64,000 bases of DNA from BACL27 sp947488385. GTDB taxonomy: Bacteria > Actinomycetota > Acidimicrobiia > Acidimicrobiales > Ilumatobacteraceae. The position numbers and the translations under genes are program-made. The stretch covers positions 51,378-115,377 of the forward strand of contig CAXNMJ010000007.1 of the NCBI GenBank assembly GCA_964203655.1, given 5' to 3'. Below the pieces are notes generated by a model, which was not told where the DNA came from, searched no databases, and saw nothing but the letters and a program-made list of their open reading frames with translations. Shown here one piece after another: positions 45,428 to 54,139 of this stretch (positions within the stretch are counted from its first letter, which is position 1; every line of letters begins with the position of its first letter).

Positions 45428-46377
45428 GAAGTTGTGCCAAACCAGTCTTTACAGGCGCGAAGAAGGCGGTCAATCTCAACTTCGAGTTGCGTGTTTAACT
45501 CGAGGCCCGTGTTTTGAAGCTTTGTTGTGTCATAAACAAATTTAGGTGGCTCTGATTCAGGCTTAGCTCCGAGCACTTCAAGTCTGGGCTTGAATCCGAG
45601 AACTATTGCGCATCTTTCAGCGATGAGCTCTGCCATTTCTAGAACCTTGAGCGTATGTTGGCTACCCAAATTAAAAATTCCATCGCCAATTGATTCAGAG
45701 GGCAAGAAAAGACCATGTTTGATCGCCAAACAAGTGTCGGTGAACGGTAAAAAATTACGGTACTGCAAGCCGTGTGATTTGAGAGTCAAATTTTTATTTA
45801 TCACCACTTGGCGACACAGATCGTTTGCAATGATTTGCCAAATTTTTGCATCTTTTGTCATTGGTGCGCCAAAACCGTTGGCGCTGCGCAAACTCAAACC
45901 TTCAATTTTGCCAGCGCGATTTGCGCTGCCAACTATTGTTTCGGCGTCAAGGTGAGTTTGTGCATACGGGTCAGTCGCTTGCGGTGTCGTGTTCTCATTG
46001 ATCAAGCCAACTAGAGAATTGCCATACACCTGAATTGTCGACAGGTAAACAAAACGTGTTTGGGGTTTGCAAGCTTCAACAACTCGTTTTGTGTATTCGA
46101 CATTTACACGCTGTGCACCATCCGAGTCTGCGCGTGATTCTGAGTCGTTCAGCGCGACGAGATGAACCACATGTGTAATACCAGTCAACATCTCATTTAT
46201 GGATGATGAATCTTCGAAATTGACCTCAAAAGTTTCAGCATTTGGAGCCCAACTCGGCGAACTTTGTTTAGATCTCGAAGCAAGTCGCAAATTTATTTGC
46301 GAATCTTCAGCCAGCAATTGCGCTAGTCGTCCGCCGAGCGTGCCGAAGCCGCCCGTCAGAAGAACATTTTTGGTCAT
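45424..46377 (-). CDS. NAD-dependent nucleotide-sugar epimerase/reductase
   Basis: 317 residues: LLTGGFGTLGGRLAQLLAED (Rossmann), FVYLSTIQVYGNS, and a TH-type active-site region where YAQTHLDAETIV stands for the usual Yx3K, so the Lys is His. It follows rfbG and the 3,5-epimerase-like gene, which suggests it reduces the 4-keto sugar they make (inference). Coupled on both sides. Confidence 0.8.
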   Translation of the reverse strand: MTKNVLLTGGFGTLGGRLAQLLAEDSQINLRLASRSKQSSPSWAPNAETFEVNFEDSSSINEMLTGITHVVHLVALNDSESRADSDGAQRVNVEYTKRVVEACKPQTRFVYLSTIQVYGNSLVGLINENTTPQATDPYAQTHLDAETIVGSANRAGKIEGLSLRSANGFGAPMTKDAKIWQIIANDLCRQVVINKNLTLKSHGLQYRNFLPFTDTCLAIKHGLFLPSESIGDGIFNLGSQHTLKVLEMAELIAERCAIVLGFKPRLEVLGAKPESEPPKFVYDTTKLQNTGLELNTQLEVEIDRLLRACKDWFGTTS

Positions 46378-46823
46378 CGATGAACTAGTTGCCAGTTGTA
46401 TGGAAAGTGTGGGTCACTTGGATCTCGGCGATGAATTTCGCCTGGGTCGTGGGGGATGCTTGCACAATTTGCGACAACAGCCATTTGAGTTCCAACGCCT
46501 TTGAAGCCGTTCCATACTTGTTTAGGCACCGTCACAAGCCAGTAGTTCTCTTCACCTAAAAACAATTCCTGCACTTCACCCTTAGTAGGGCTTTCTGGTC
46601 GGTCATCAAAGAGCACAAACTTTATTCGTCCAAATGGAACCGCGTAGTTAAGCACCATCGTGTCGTGGTAGTGCCAAGCTTTAACTGCATCAGGAAATAC
46701 ACACGAGAAGTAAATTTCACCAAAGTTCTGAAAGTGTTTGTCAGTTGACTTGAGCATATGCATGACCTTGCCTCGCTCGTCTGCAATCTGCATTAGTGGG
46801 GTGATTATTACTCCATCAATCAT
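46374..46823 (-). CDS. dTDP-4-dehydrorhamnose 3,5-epimerase (RmlC)-like cupin
   Basis: 149 residues. DERGKVMHMLKSTDKHFQNF, then KAWHYHDTMVLNYAVPFGRI and NYWLVTVPKQVWNGFKGVG, are RmlC-family patterns; AWHYH carries the catalytic His. Next to CDP-glucose dehydratase, so its substrate is more likely CDP-4-keto-6-deoxyglucose than the dTDP sugar (inference). Shorter than RmlC (about 180). Confidence 0.82.
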   Translation of the reverse strand: MIDGVIITPLMQIADERGKVMHMLKSTDKHFQNFGEIYFSCVFPDAVKAWHYHDTMVLNYAVPFGRIKFVLFDDRPESPTKGEVQELFLGEENYWLVTVPKQVWNGFKGVGTQMAVVANCASIPHDPGEIHRRDPSDPHFPYNWQLVHR

Positions 46824-47897
46824 TTGAGTTTCTCCATATATTTTGCTAGTTGTGACTCCGAAGTTTCACGCACAGACGCTTTATTAAATGTCTTTAAGTA
46901 CCAAGAAACAGTCTGAAACATAGTTTCCTCAAAATCCCATTGAGGAGACCAATTCATTTGTGTTTGGGCTTTTTCACAATTCAGATGTAACAGCCCTGCT
47001 TCGTGCACCTTTGGGGTTGCTTGATCGACTTTTACTTCCCCAGATCCCCAAATAGTGACAGCACTTTTTGCCACATCCAGAACGCTGAACTTGTCTGATT
47101 CTGCTGGCCCAAAATTCCATGCACCGTTATAACGGCTCGGCTCTTTGAGCAGAAAGTCTGCGAGCTGTATGTACCCAGACAAGGGTTCAAGCACGTGTTG
47201 CCACGGTCGAGTCGCATCGGGGTAGCGCAAAACAATCGGCTGACTTGTTTTCAAAGCCCGAATGCAGTCAGGCACAATGCGATCTTGCGCCCAATCGCCT
47301 CCGCCGATCACGTTTCCGGCGCGCACTGTTGCAGCACCAAAGTTGGCTCGATCGGCAAGAAAAGATTCAAAAAACGAACTGAACACAAGTTCTGCTGCCG
47401 CTTTCGATGCACTATATGGATCGCGGCCGCCGAGTTCATCAGTTTCGCGATAACCGTGAGTGACCTCTTTGTTTTTATAACACTTGTCTGACGTCACAAA
47501 TATGAGTGAGCGAATCGATGGGGTGCTTCTCACCGCTTCCATCAAGTTGATAGCACCACCGATGTTTGTGTCGTATGTAGTTTTTGGGTCAACATAAGAC
47601 CGTCGAACAAGAGCTTGGGCTGCCAAATGAAAGACAATTTCAGGTTCTGATTCGTTTATGAATTTCTTTAAAGCGGCGGCATCGCGTACATCGCCATCTT
47701 GGTGTCGAATAATTTTTTCAAGTCCGAGCTGCGAAAAGTGTGTCTGACTATTCTCGGCAGGTAGCGCAAAACCCGAAACTTTTGCGCCAGCAAGGTGAAG
47801 CCACAGCGATAACCACGAGCCTTTGAAACCAGTGTCGCCAGTTACAACAACACTTTTACCTTTCAGGTTGTCGAATTGCTTGTTTCAGCGAACCCAT
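46820..47897 (-). CDS. rfbG: CDP-glucose 4,6-dehydratase, one frame break at the N-terminus
   Basis: Makes CDP-4-keto-6-deoxyglucose. The body reads KGKSVVVTGDTGFKGSWLSL, AAQALVRRSYVDPKTTYDTN, FVTSDKCYKNKEVTHGYRET and DPYSASKAAAE (catalytic Tyr-Lys). In its own frame there is no ATG, GTG or TTG before FDNLKGKS, and a stop lies just upstream. An ATG at 47897 in the neighbouring frame (MGSLKQA) would give the usual start, so an extra base near 47875 is likely. Restored length about 358 residues. Confidence 0.88.
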
Positions 47898-48661
47898 GGT
47901 GCCTTACCCGTTTTATACATTTGATTTAGTAGTTCCCAGTCGCGGTAAGTATCCATGCATTGCCAAAATTCATCGTGCGGATACATCGTCATTTTGTGCT
48001 CGTGAACAATTGATTGAATCGGTTCTTTTTCAAAGACCAAGTCTTCACGATTCTCGAGATAATCAAAGACTTTTGGCTCACAAACAAAGAATCCACCCGA
48101 GATTCGCCCGCCGGACGCTTGAGGTTTTTCGTTGAAGCCGGTCACATTGTTCTGATCGTCAACCTGCAACTCGCCGAATCGACTTGGCGGCCTCACACCG
48201 GTGACAGTCAAAATTTTCTTGTTGACTTCGTGGTGTTTCATCAATTTGTTTAGATTGACGTCACTTAGTCCGTCGCCATAACTGAGCATAAAGGTCTCTT
48301 GTCCGATCAGGTTTGCAACTTTGCGCAACCTTGCCCCAGTCATCGCATCTAATCCGGTATCGGCCATTGTGACTGCACAGTGGACATTGTTGATCAGACC
48401 AGTGAATTTGTGGATGCTTGGAAGCTCGGGCTGTGACGCCACCTGCTGAATTTCGCCTGGTTGTTGTCGAAAGAAGTCAACTACGGTCTCTGATTTGTAG
48501 CCAAGACACAGAACAAACTCATTTAATCCAAAACTTGCGTAGTAGCCCATGAGGTGCCAAAGAATTGGCATTTGTCCGACTCTTATCAATGGTTTTGGAA
48601 TGTCGTCGGCTACATCTCTAATTCGTGTCCCAAAACCGCCACAGAGCAAAACTGTTTTCAT
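47885..48661 (-). CDS. rfbF: Glucose-1-phosphate cytidylyltransferase
   Basis: Makes CDP-glucose for rfbG. N-terminal nucleotidyltransferase motif LCGGFGTRIRDVADDIPKPL, then GQMPILWHLMGYYASFGLNE and FMLSYGDGLSDVNLNKLMKH; GFNEKPQASGGRISGGFFV and YPHDEFWQCMDTYRDWELLN complete the family pattern. 258 residues, normal. Start overlaps the lactonase stop. Confidence 0.95.
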   Translation of the reverse strand: MKTVLLCGGFGTRIRDVADDIPKPLIRVGQMPILWHLMGYYASFGLNEFVLCLGYKSETVVDFFRQQPGEIQQVASQPELPSIHKFTGLINNVHCAVTMADTGLDAMTGARLRKVANLIGQETFMLSYGDGLSDVNLNKLMKHHEVNKKILTVTGVRPPSRFGELQVDDQNNVTGFNEKPQASGGRISGGFFVCEPKVFDYLENREDLVFEKEPIQSIVHEHKMTMYPHDEFWQCMDTYRDWELLNQMYKTGKAPWVR

Positions 48662-49353
48662 TTGTATGCAACTTGGTCTGCGATTATCGCAGTTGGATCA
48701 AAAAGCCTGACAGGGGCTTGTGGGTTGTTGACGAAATCTTTTATCGCTTTTTGTTTGCTTGCGCCAGTGGTGATCAGTATTCGATTTTCAGATCTTGCAA
48801 GTGACTCAAGAGTGAGAGTGATCCGTTTTCTTGGCAGATTCGGAGAGTCGTTGACAACGAAGCAAATTTCTTTTGAGTCAAGGGCCGGGTGGTTCGGCAG
48901 CAAACTGGCAATGTGGCCATCGTTTCCCATCCCGAGGAGGCAAAAGTCAAACATATTGATTGCTTCAATTCTACTTGCATATTTTGATGCTGATTCTTCG
49001 GGTGAATCATGTGCGTTGGGCCCGACTATCTCACCGAACTTTTCGCCGATCGACTTCTGAAGCACGCTGGTTAATCGCAGTTGGTTTCTTTGTTCGTCGT
49101 CATGGTCGACACATCGCTCGTCAGCCAAGAACCATTTGACTTGAGCCCATTGCGCATCTTTTTGATCCAGAAAGCTTAAAGTTTTTTCAATTGAGTTACC
49201 CGCGGCAAGAATCACATTTGCTGAACCTCGCTCATGGATTGCGGCATTTATTAGCGAAGAAATTTTTACAGCTGTGAACTTGAATGCTTCAAGATCAGTC
49301 GTGAACAACTGAACCCTGGGGTCTGCAGCTGAAAATTTTTGGTCGACTGACAC
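48658..49353 (-). CDS. 6-phosphogluconolactonase-like sugar-phosphate hydrolase
   Basis: 231 residues with ILAAGNSIEKTLSFLDQ, VKWFLADERCVDHDDEQRN, CLLGMGNDGHIASLLPNHPA and RITLTLESLARSENRILITT, the standard PGL/glucosamine-6-phosphate isomerase-like pattern. The canonical GGxT is AGNS here. Being coupled to rfbF and far from other pentose phosphate genes, it may act on a sugar-phosphate intermediate of the glycan instead of 6-phosphogluconolactone. Confidence 0.85.
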   Translation of the reverse strand: MSVDQKFSAADPRVQLFTTDLEAFKFTAVKISSLINAAIHERGSANVILAAGNSIEKTLSFLDQKDAQWAQVKWFLADERCVDHDDEQRNQLRLTSVLQKSIGEKFGEIVGPNAHDSPEESASKYASRIEAINMFDFCLLGMGNDGHIASLLPNHPALDSKEICFVVNDSPNLPRKRITLTLESLARSENRILITTGASKQKAIKDFVNNPQAPVRLFDPTAIIADQVAYK

Positions 49354-49386
49354 TCAGTAATTCTAGATTGATCAGTCAGTTGCAAC

Positions 49387-51246
49387 TTATATTTGAATTA
49401 AGCCGTGCCATCGGCTGAGCGTGCTGTCTAGGTTGAAAAGCTCATCGGCTCTCAATTCAGGTCTTTGCACTTCAAGATTTGTTAACGCATCGGCAAGTTC
49501 GCTTGTTGTGCGCACAGTCTGAATAGAGGCGCTATTTCTTAAGGGGCTCAAGTTAAATGAGAGCGGATCAAGACATTGAATGACAGGAATACCAGCACAG
49601 ACCCCGTCGATAACTGCCGAAGTTATTGCGCTGCAGTAGAGCACATCAACCTGATCAAAAAAACTTGCCAGATCTTTCTTGCCTGAAACTATCTGAGCGT
49701 CAATTTTTAAATCGACTAGTGACTGGCTCCAATGGGGTTTCAACAGAATTTCAAATTTGTTTGGTTCTTTTGCAACAAGTTCGTAGAGAAGCTTCATTTG
49801 GGCGTCAGTTGCTGATTGAAGGTAATCAGTAGCCACAAGAATTTTTGTTTTGCGGTTGTTCGGACGAACAGAATTTACATCTTTGAGGTGCAAATACATG
49901 AGAGCCTCGACGTCAACAATTTCATCGATTGGGTAGCCAGAATCGATGAGTGAATGCTTGGCTAATGAACCGTTGACTGCAATTTTGTCCGGTCTTGGCA
50001 TTGTGCTGTTTGGTAAGAATCTTTTCGGATCAGACATCAGACGTAGATCCCAAAAACGAATCGTTGAATGAGCGACTCCGATTAGTTCACCATGTTGATG
50101 TTTACGCCAGAAGTGGATTAATGCCATTTCCCATGGTTGATTCTCGATCAAGTAAAAACCAACCCGTTGTTTTGGCAGGTTTGCGAGAATTGAATCGAAG
50201 CGGTTAAATCTTAAACAGTTGATTAAACATTCGTATCCCCGGTGCGAGTTGAGCCATTCTGTTTTTAACAGTGGCCAAAAGTTGACACCTGAATTTGGGT
50301 CGGTAAATGCAGGCCTATATTTTGCGGCTCGGAATGACTTCGAAAAAATTCTCAGATAATTAGCGAGCGTTGATAAAACTATTGTCAAATTTAGTTTTGC
50401 GTCAACTATCTGGTGCTGATGAAGATGTCGCTTCTTCTCATTGCTGTTGAAATCTGACAGCAGAGCCGCTGCAGATTTGAGTTCAGATCGCGTGTGTTGG
50501 TCAACCAAATTGTGATGCCAATTTGTCTGAGTATGCGCCAAGTCGCTGACTAATTTTGACCAATACTGTGAACTGAATTCTCGGCTCTTGGTTACCGAGT
50601 CGGAAAATCGATACCAGTAGTCAAAAAATGAAACTTGGCCAGCGGTCTTCGTAACTGATTGCTTGGATCTAAGCAGCAAAGAAACTTTTAGTTGGGTCAT
50701 CAGCGCAAGTACTGCAAGAATCAGTCGAGGACTTAAGTTCTTTACTTTGCTTCGAGAAGATACTTTCAGCGAATTATTTTTTACTGATTGTATTTTAATT
50801 TTGATACCACAACTCTGGGCGACGCTTCGAAAAACAGTTATCAAATTCTTGTTACCGGAGTAAACAATCAATTCTTGAACATCGTTGGCTCGAATCACTT
50901 CTGCGAGGACGAGTACTTTAGCCAAGTTGTTCAGTTCGGCAGACTGTGTGTAAGGACGTGAATGAAACTGGGTCATCCAGTAGTAGTCAAATCCTTCGCC
51001 AATTTGGACATTTGTTTTTTTACTACTTGTGATCGTGTCACCTACGTAGAAAATGAAGTGCAATATCTTTTTGCGAATCTCGTCACTATTTTCTTCAACT
51101 AGTTCAGCCACAGATGTCATTGAGTTATTTGTTGAATTGTCAACAAAGTGTTGCCAGAGTAAGACTGAGTTGGACGATATCTCGCAGCGAGCAGCAGAAT
51201 CCCAAATGGTCAGAGTCGGTGATGAGCCGCTTCGTAATTTATACAT
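49387..51246 (-). CDS. Surface carbohydrate biosynthesis protein (resembles TIGR04326/LIC13510 family)
   Basis: 619 residues. HFIFYVGDTITSSKKTNVQI near the start, VSFFDYWYRFS in the middle and RVGFYLIENQPWEMALIHFW, GELIGVAHSTIRFWDLR later. The last 200 residues have a GT-B-like C-terminal domain (KTKILVATDYLQSA, ILLKPHWSQSL, DVLYCSAITSAVIDGVCAGI). The ENQPWE stretch recalls a family first noticed in Leptospira O-antigen loci. Probably a glycosyltransferase; donor unknown. Confidence 0.65.
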   Translation of the reverse strand: MYKLRSGSSPTLTIWDSAARCEISSNSVLLWQHFVDNSTNNSMTSVAELVEENSDEIRKKILHFIFYVGDTITSSKKTNVQIGEGFDYYWMTQFHSRPYTQSAELNNLAKVLVLAEVIRANDVQELIVYSGNKNLITVFRSVAQSCGIKIKIQSVKNNSLKVSSRSKVKNLSPRLILAVLALMTQLKVSLLLRSKQSVTKTAGQVSFFDYWYRFSDSVTKSREFSSQYWSKLVSDLAHTQTNWHHNLVDQHTRSELKSAAALLSDFNSNEKKRHLHQHQIVDAKLNLTIVLSTLANYLRIFSKSFRAAKYRPAFTDPNSGVNFWPLLKTEWLNSHRGYECLINCLRFNRFDSILANLPKQRVGFYLIENQPWEMALIHFWRKHQHGELIGVAHSTIRFWDLRLMSDPKRFLPNSTMPRPDKIAVNGSLAKHSLIDSGYPIDEIVDVEALMYLHLKDVNSVRPNNRKTKILVATDYLQSATDAQMKLLYELVAKEPNKFEILLKPHWSQSLVDLKIDAQIVSGKKDLASFFDQVDVLYCSAITSAVIDGVCAGIPVIQCLDPLSFNLSPLRNSASIQTVRTTSELADALTNLEVQRPELRADELFNLDSTLSRWHGLIQI

Positions 51247-51255
51247 TAAATATTT

Positions 51256-52002
51256 TTAGGCAGTCGCAAGTTTCATTAGACGCTCTACTTCGGCAACATC
51301 ACCAGGAACGTCAACTGCGTGGGTGCGGTAGATCGTTCGTTGCATCCGTATTTTGATGCCGTGTTCGAGAAAACGAAGCATGTCAACCGACTCGTTTATC
51401 TCGAGCGGTGTTGGTGTAAGTTCAGCAAACTTTTGCAAAGCCTCTCGACGAAAAGCAATCAGGCCGAGTTGCTTTCCTGATGGTCGTTCAATTCCGTCTT
51501 GCGAGACAGGTATCGCAGCACGAGACATATATAGAGCGTTGCCCACGAGATCCATTACGACTTTGACACAATTTGGACTTTTGAATTCACCAGGTGCGAT
51601 ATCTGCATAGAGATTCACAACCTGCAAATCTGGACTTTTGGCAAATGGTTGCAACACATCCAACAACATCCGTGGGTCTGTCATCGGTTCGTCACCTTGA
51701 ACCATTACAACTATGTCGTATTTGGTGTTTTTGGAGTTTTCTAATTTTGCGACTGCTTCAGCACATCGGTCAGACGCTCGCTCATGTCGGTCGCTGGTCA
51801 TTACTGCTTGATGTCCCAAGCCTTGAATGTGGTCGATTATTTGTTGGTCACACGTGGCAACAACAACTTCGCTCACTTCGGCACAGAGCTGAACTCGTTC
51901 AACAATGTGCTGCAACATTGATTTACCAAGAATTTGAGTGAGAGGCTTGTTTGGAAAGCGGGTGCTTGCAAGTCGTGCTGGGATCAATGCAAGAACGTTC
52001 AT
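51256..52002 (-). CDS. kdsB: CMP-Kdo synthetase-like cytidylyltransferase
   Basis: 248 residues: ALIPARLASTRFPNKPLTQI, TSDRHERASDRCAEAV, VMVQGDEPMTDPRMLLDVLQ and the C-terminal EINESVDMLRFLEHGIKIRM. These match KdsB, which activates 3-deoxy-octulosonic acid with CTP. Kdo is unusual outside Gram-negative outer membranes; the product may be CMP-Kdo for a surface glycan or a related ulosonic acid. ATGA overlap with the dehydrogenase. Confidence 0.88.
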   Translation of the reverse strand: MNVLALIPARLASTRFPNKPLTQILGKSMLQHIVERVQLCAEVSEVVVATCDQQIIDHIQGLGHQAVMTSDRHERASDRCAEAVAKLENSKNTKYDIVVMVQGDEPMTDPRMLLDVLQPFAKSPDLQVVNLYADIAPGEFKSPNCVKVVMDLVGNALYMSRAAIPVSQDGIERPSGKQLGLIAFRREALQKFAELTPTPLEINESVDMLRFLEHGIKIRMQRTIYRTHAVDVPGDVAEVERLMKLATA

Positions 52003-52922
52003 TTGATTACCTTTATTTTCCGTAACGCATCAACGAGTAGACGACTCGCTTCTTGTTCCATGCGATCACGGGTTTCGCGAGCGTAGGTACCCATATGTGC
52101 AGTCATTTGAACGTTTTCAAGTTTACTTAGAGGTCCTGAATAAGGCTCTTGTTCAAAACAATCAAGAGCAGCACCGGCGATCTGCCCCGACTGCAGTGCA
52201 TTAAACAAAGCGTCCTCATCAACAAGGCCGCCACGCGAAATGTTCACCAAAAACGAACCAGCACGCATTAAATCAATTTGTTTTTTACCAATCAGGTGAT
52301 GAGTGCTTTGGTCATAGGGAATGTGCAGAGTGACAACATCAGAGATTTTGCAAAGCTCATCAAGTGAAACGTTGACAAATTCTTTTGAATTTGTTTTTGG
52401 GTCACAAACCACGATCTTTGATCCAAATGCAGCAAGCAGTTTTGCCACACGCTGGCCAATTCGACCAAAGCCCACAATGCCTACTGTTTTGGTTTCAAGC
52501 AACGAACCCATTTGGCCGTTCCAAACACCGTTTCGAATTGAACGATCAGTACTGGCGATGTTTCGTAGAAGCCCGAGAATGTGAGCAAGAGTCAGTTCTG
52601 CGACTGCTGAAGTCGGTGCGTCTGGCGTATTCGTCACGGTAATCCCGAGTTGCTTTGCCGCGACCAGGTCGACACTGTCAAGGCCGGTACCGACTCGGGC
52701 AATTACCTTGAGTGAAGTCGCCGACTTGAGCACCAACTCATTCAGTGGTTCAAGTCCGGCAATTAAACCAACCGTGTCTGTGCCAAGAAGCTCAATTGAC
52801 TGTTCCTGAGTAAGGCGCTTTGCAAAAGGATTTAACTTCACTTTTATTCCAGCAGACTCAACATCGGCAAGGTTGCTGAAATTGTTGAGATCAAAATTGG
52901 AAGTAGATATCAAAATCTGCAA
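51999..52922 (-). CDS. D-isomer 2-hydroxyacid dehydrogenase (phosphoglycerate dehydrogenase-like)
   Basis: 307 residues. NAD-binding VGIVGFGRIGQRVAKLLAAF, catalytic Arg in VNISRGGLVDEDALF, Glu in DCFEQEPYSGPL and His in QMTAHMGTYARETRDRME. No ACT domain, so not full SerA. Coupled to kdsB, it may make or use a 2-keto or hydroxyacid precursor of the glycan (inference). Confidence 0.85.
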   Translation of the reverse strand: MQILISTSNFDLNNFSNLADVESAGIKVKLNPFAKRLTQEQSIELLGTDTVGLIAGLEPLNELVLKSATSLKVIARVGTGLDSVDLVAAKQLGITVTNTPDAPTSAVAELTLAHILGLLRNIASTDRSIRNGVWNGQMGSLLETKTVGIVGFGRIGQRVAKLLAAFGSKIVVCDPKTNSKEFVNVSLDELCKISDVVTLHIPYDQSTHHLIGKKQIDLMRAGSFLVNISRGGLVDEDALFNALQSGQIAGAALDCFEQEPYSGPLSKLENVQMTAHMGTYARETRDRMEQEASRLLVDALRKIKVIK

Positions 52923-52986
52923 AGCCAGGCTCCTTGAAACTATCTACAACGCTAGTCGGGAATTGGTTGTTTATTTGCTGTTGAAC

Positions 52987-54139
52987 TCAGGTAGCGAGTA
53001 TTGAATCAATGACCGAAACAAATTTTGAATTTCCTGGATCAAATTCAATTACATCTTTTATCGCCTCGAGTCGAGTTTCGTTCCATTCAGCATCAGTTGT
53101 ATTGATGAGATAGTCCATAATTTCGTAGATTCGTTGTTGGCTCAATTGGTGAGTCCAAAATTTGCCTTCATCAGCGAGACCGGCTGGCCAACCAAATTTA
53201 AGTGCATCTGCTTTAATGAGCTGCGCATCGAGCATGATCGCTGCAGTTTTTTTGCCACGAGCAAGAGATTCGTAGCCGAGTGTGCTGCTCGTAAACACAA
53301 CAATTTCAGACTTGTCAATTGCTTCGTAGCTGGTTTCAGAACTCTTCTTGCCAACAAACTCAAATTCAAATTCGTGTAATAGACCTTTGTAATAGTCCTG
53401 CTTCAGCGGCTACGTTTTCGTCTTTGCCAATAATCTTGAGCAGTCGATTTTTCTCAGCGCAATAGTTTGCCAACCACAGGATTGCGGTTTCGCGTCGAGC
53501 AATTACTTCGCCGTAAGTGATCGGTAACTCTGGTGAACTCTCTGGCACAACAAACGATCTTGAGACACGTGGTCGATAGGTCGAGATATATGCGACAGAA
53601 TTTTCAGGTGCATGAGTCAGCAAAACAGAATTATTCTTAAAACTGCCGTGAACAGTCACATTTCCAGAAATGTGCTGTCTATATTTTGATCCCACTGCTT
53701 CACCAAAGACGAAGAGCTGATCCACCATGTTTTGCTGCTTTGAATACTCAGTAGCTAAAAGACCAAACAAATCACCGCGATCACTTCGGTAGCCATTTTG
53801 AATCAACAAAGTTTTAATCTCTGGAAAGTCTTGCTTGAGTGCGTAAAACGGCGGGTAATTATCGATGAATGTTAAGACAAGTTTTGGCTGCACTTTTTTG
53901 ATGAACTGGCGAGCGTAGTTTTGAGCACTGAGATCACGGTTAATCAAACATTTAAAAGCAACCCAGAGATTTACTTCAGATTCGCGTAGATCTAAAATCT
54001 GAAACTCATTTGGTTTAAAGTACGGGGCGATTACATCAGCACCAGTTTTGAAGTAGAGCAGAACTTTGCTTGACTTTGGTGGCGTTAGTCGCCATTTAAT
54101 TTTAAATAGTGACTTTAAAAGTCGCCACAACTGGTTCAT
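52987..54139 (-). CDS. Surface polysaccharide biosynthesis protein (GT-B-like), one frame break
   Basis: Reading from the ATG at 54139, the frame ends at about 53366, but YYKGLLHEFEFEFVGKKSSE and FTSSTLGYESLARGKKTAAI continue the protein in another frame; an extra base near 53385 is likely. Restored length about 383 residues. LVLTFIDNYPPFYALKQDFP, LLIQNGYRSDRGDLFGLL and the C-terminal EIVVFTSSTLGYESLARG resemble the surface polysaccharide (surf_polysacc) group of glycosyltransferase-like proteins seen in O-antigen loci. The start overlaps the previous stop (TAATG). Confidence 0.7.
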
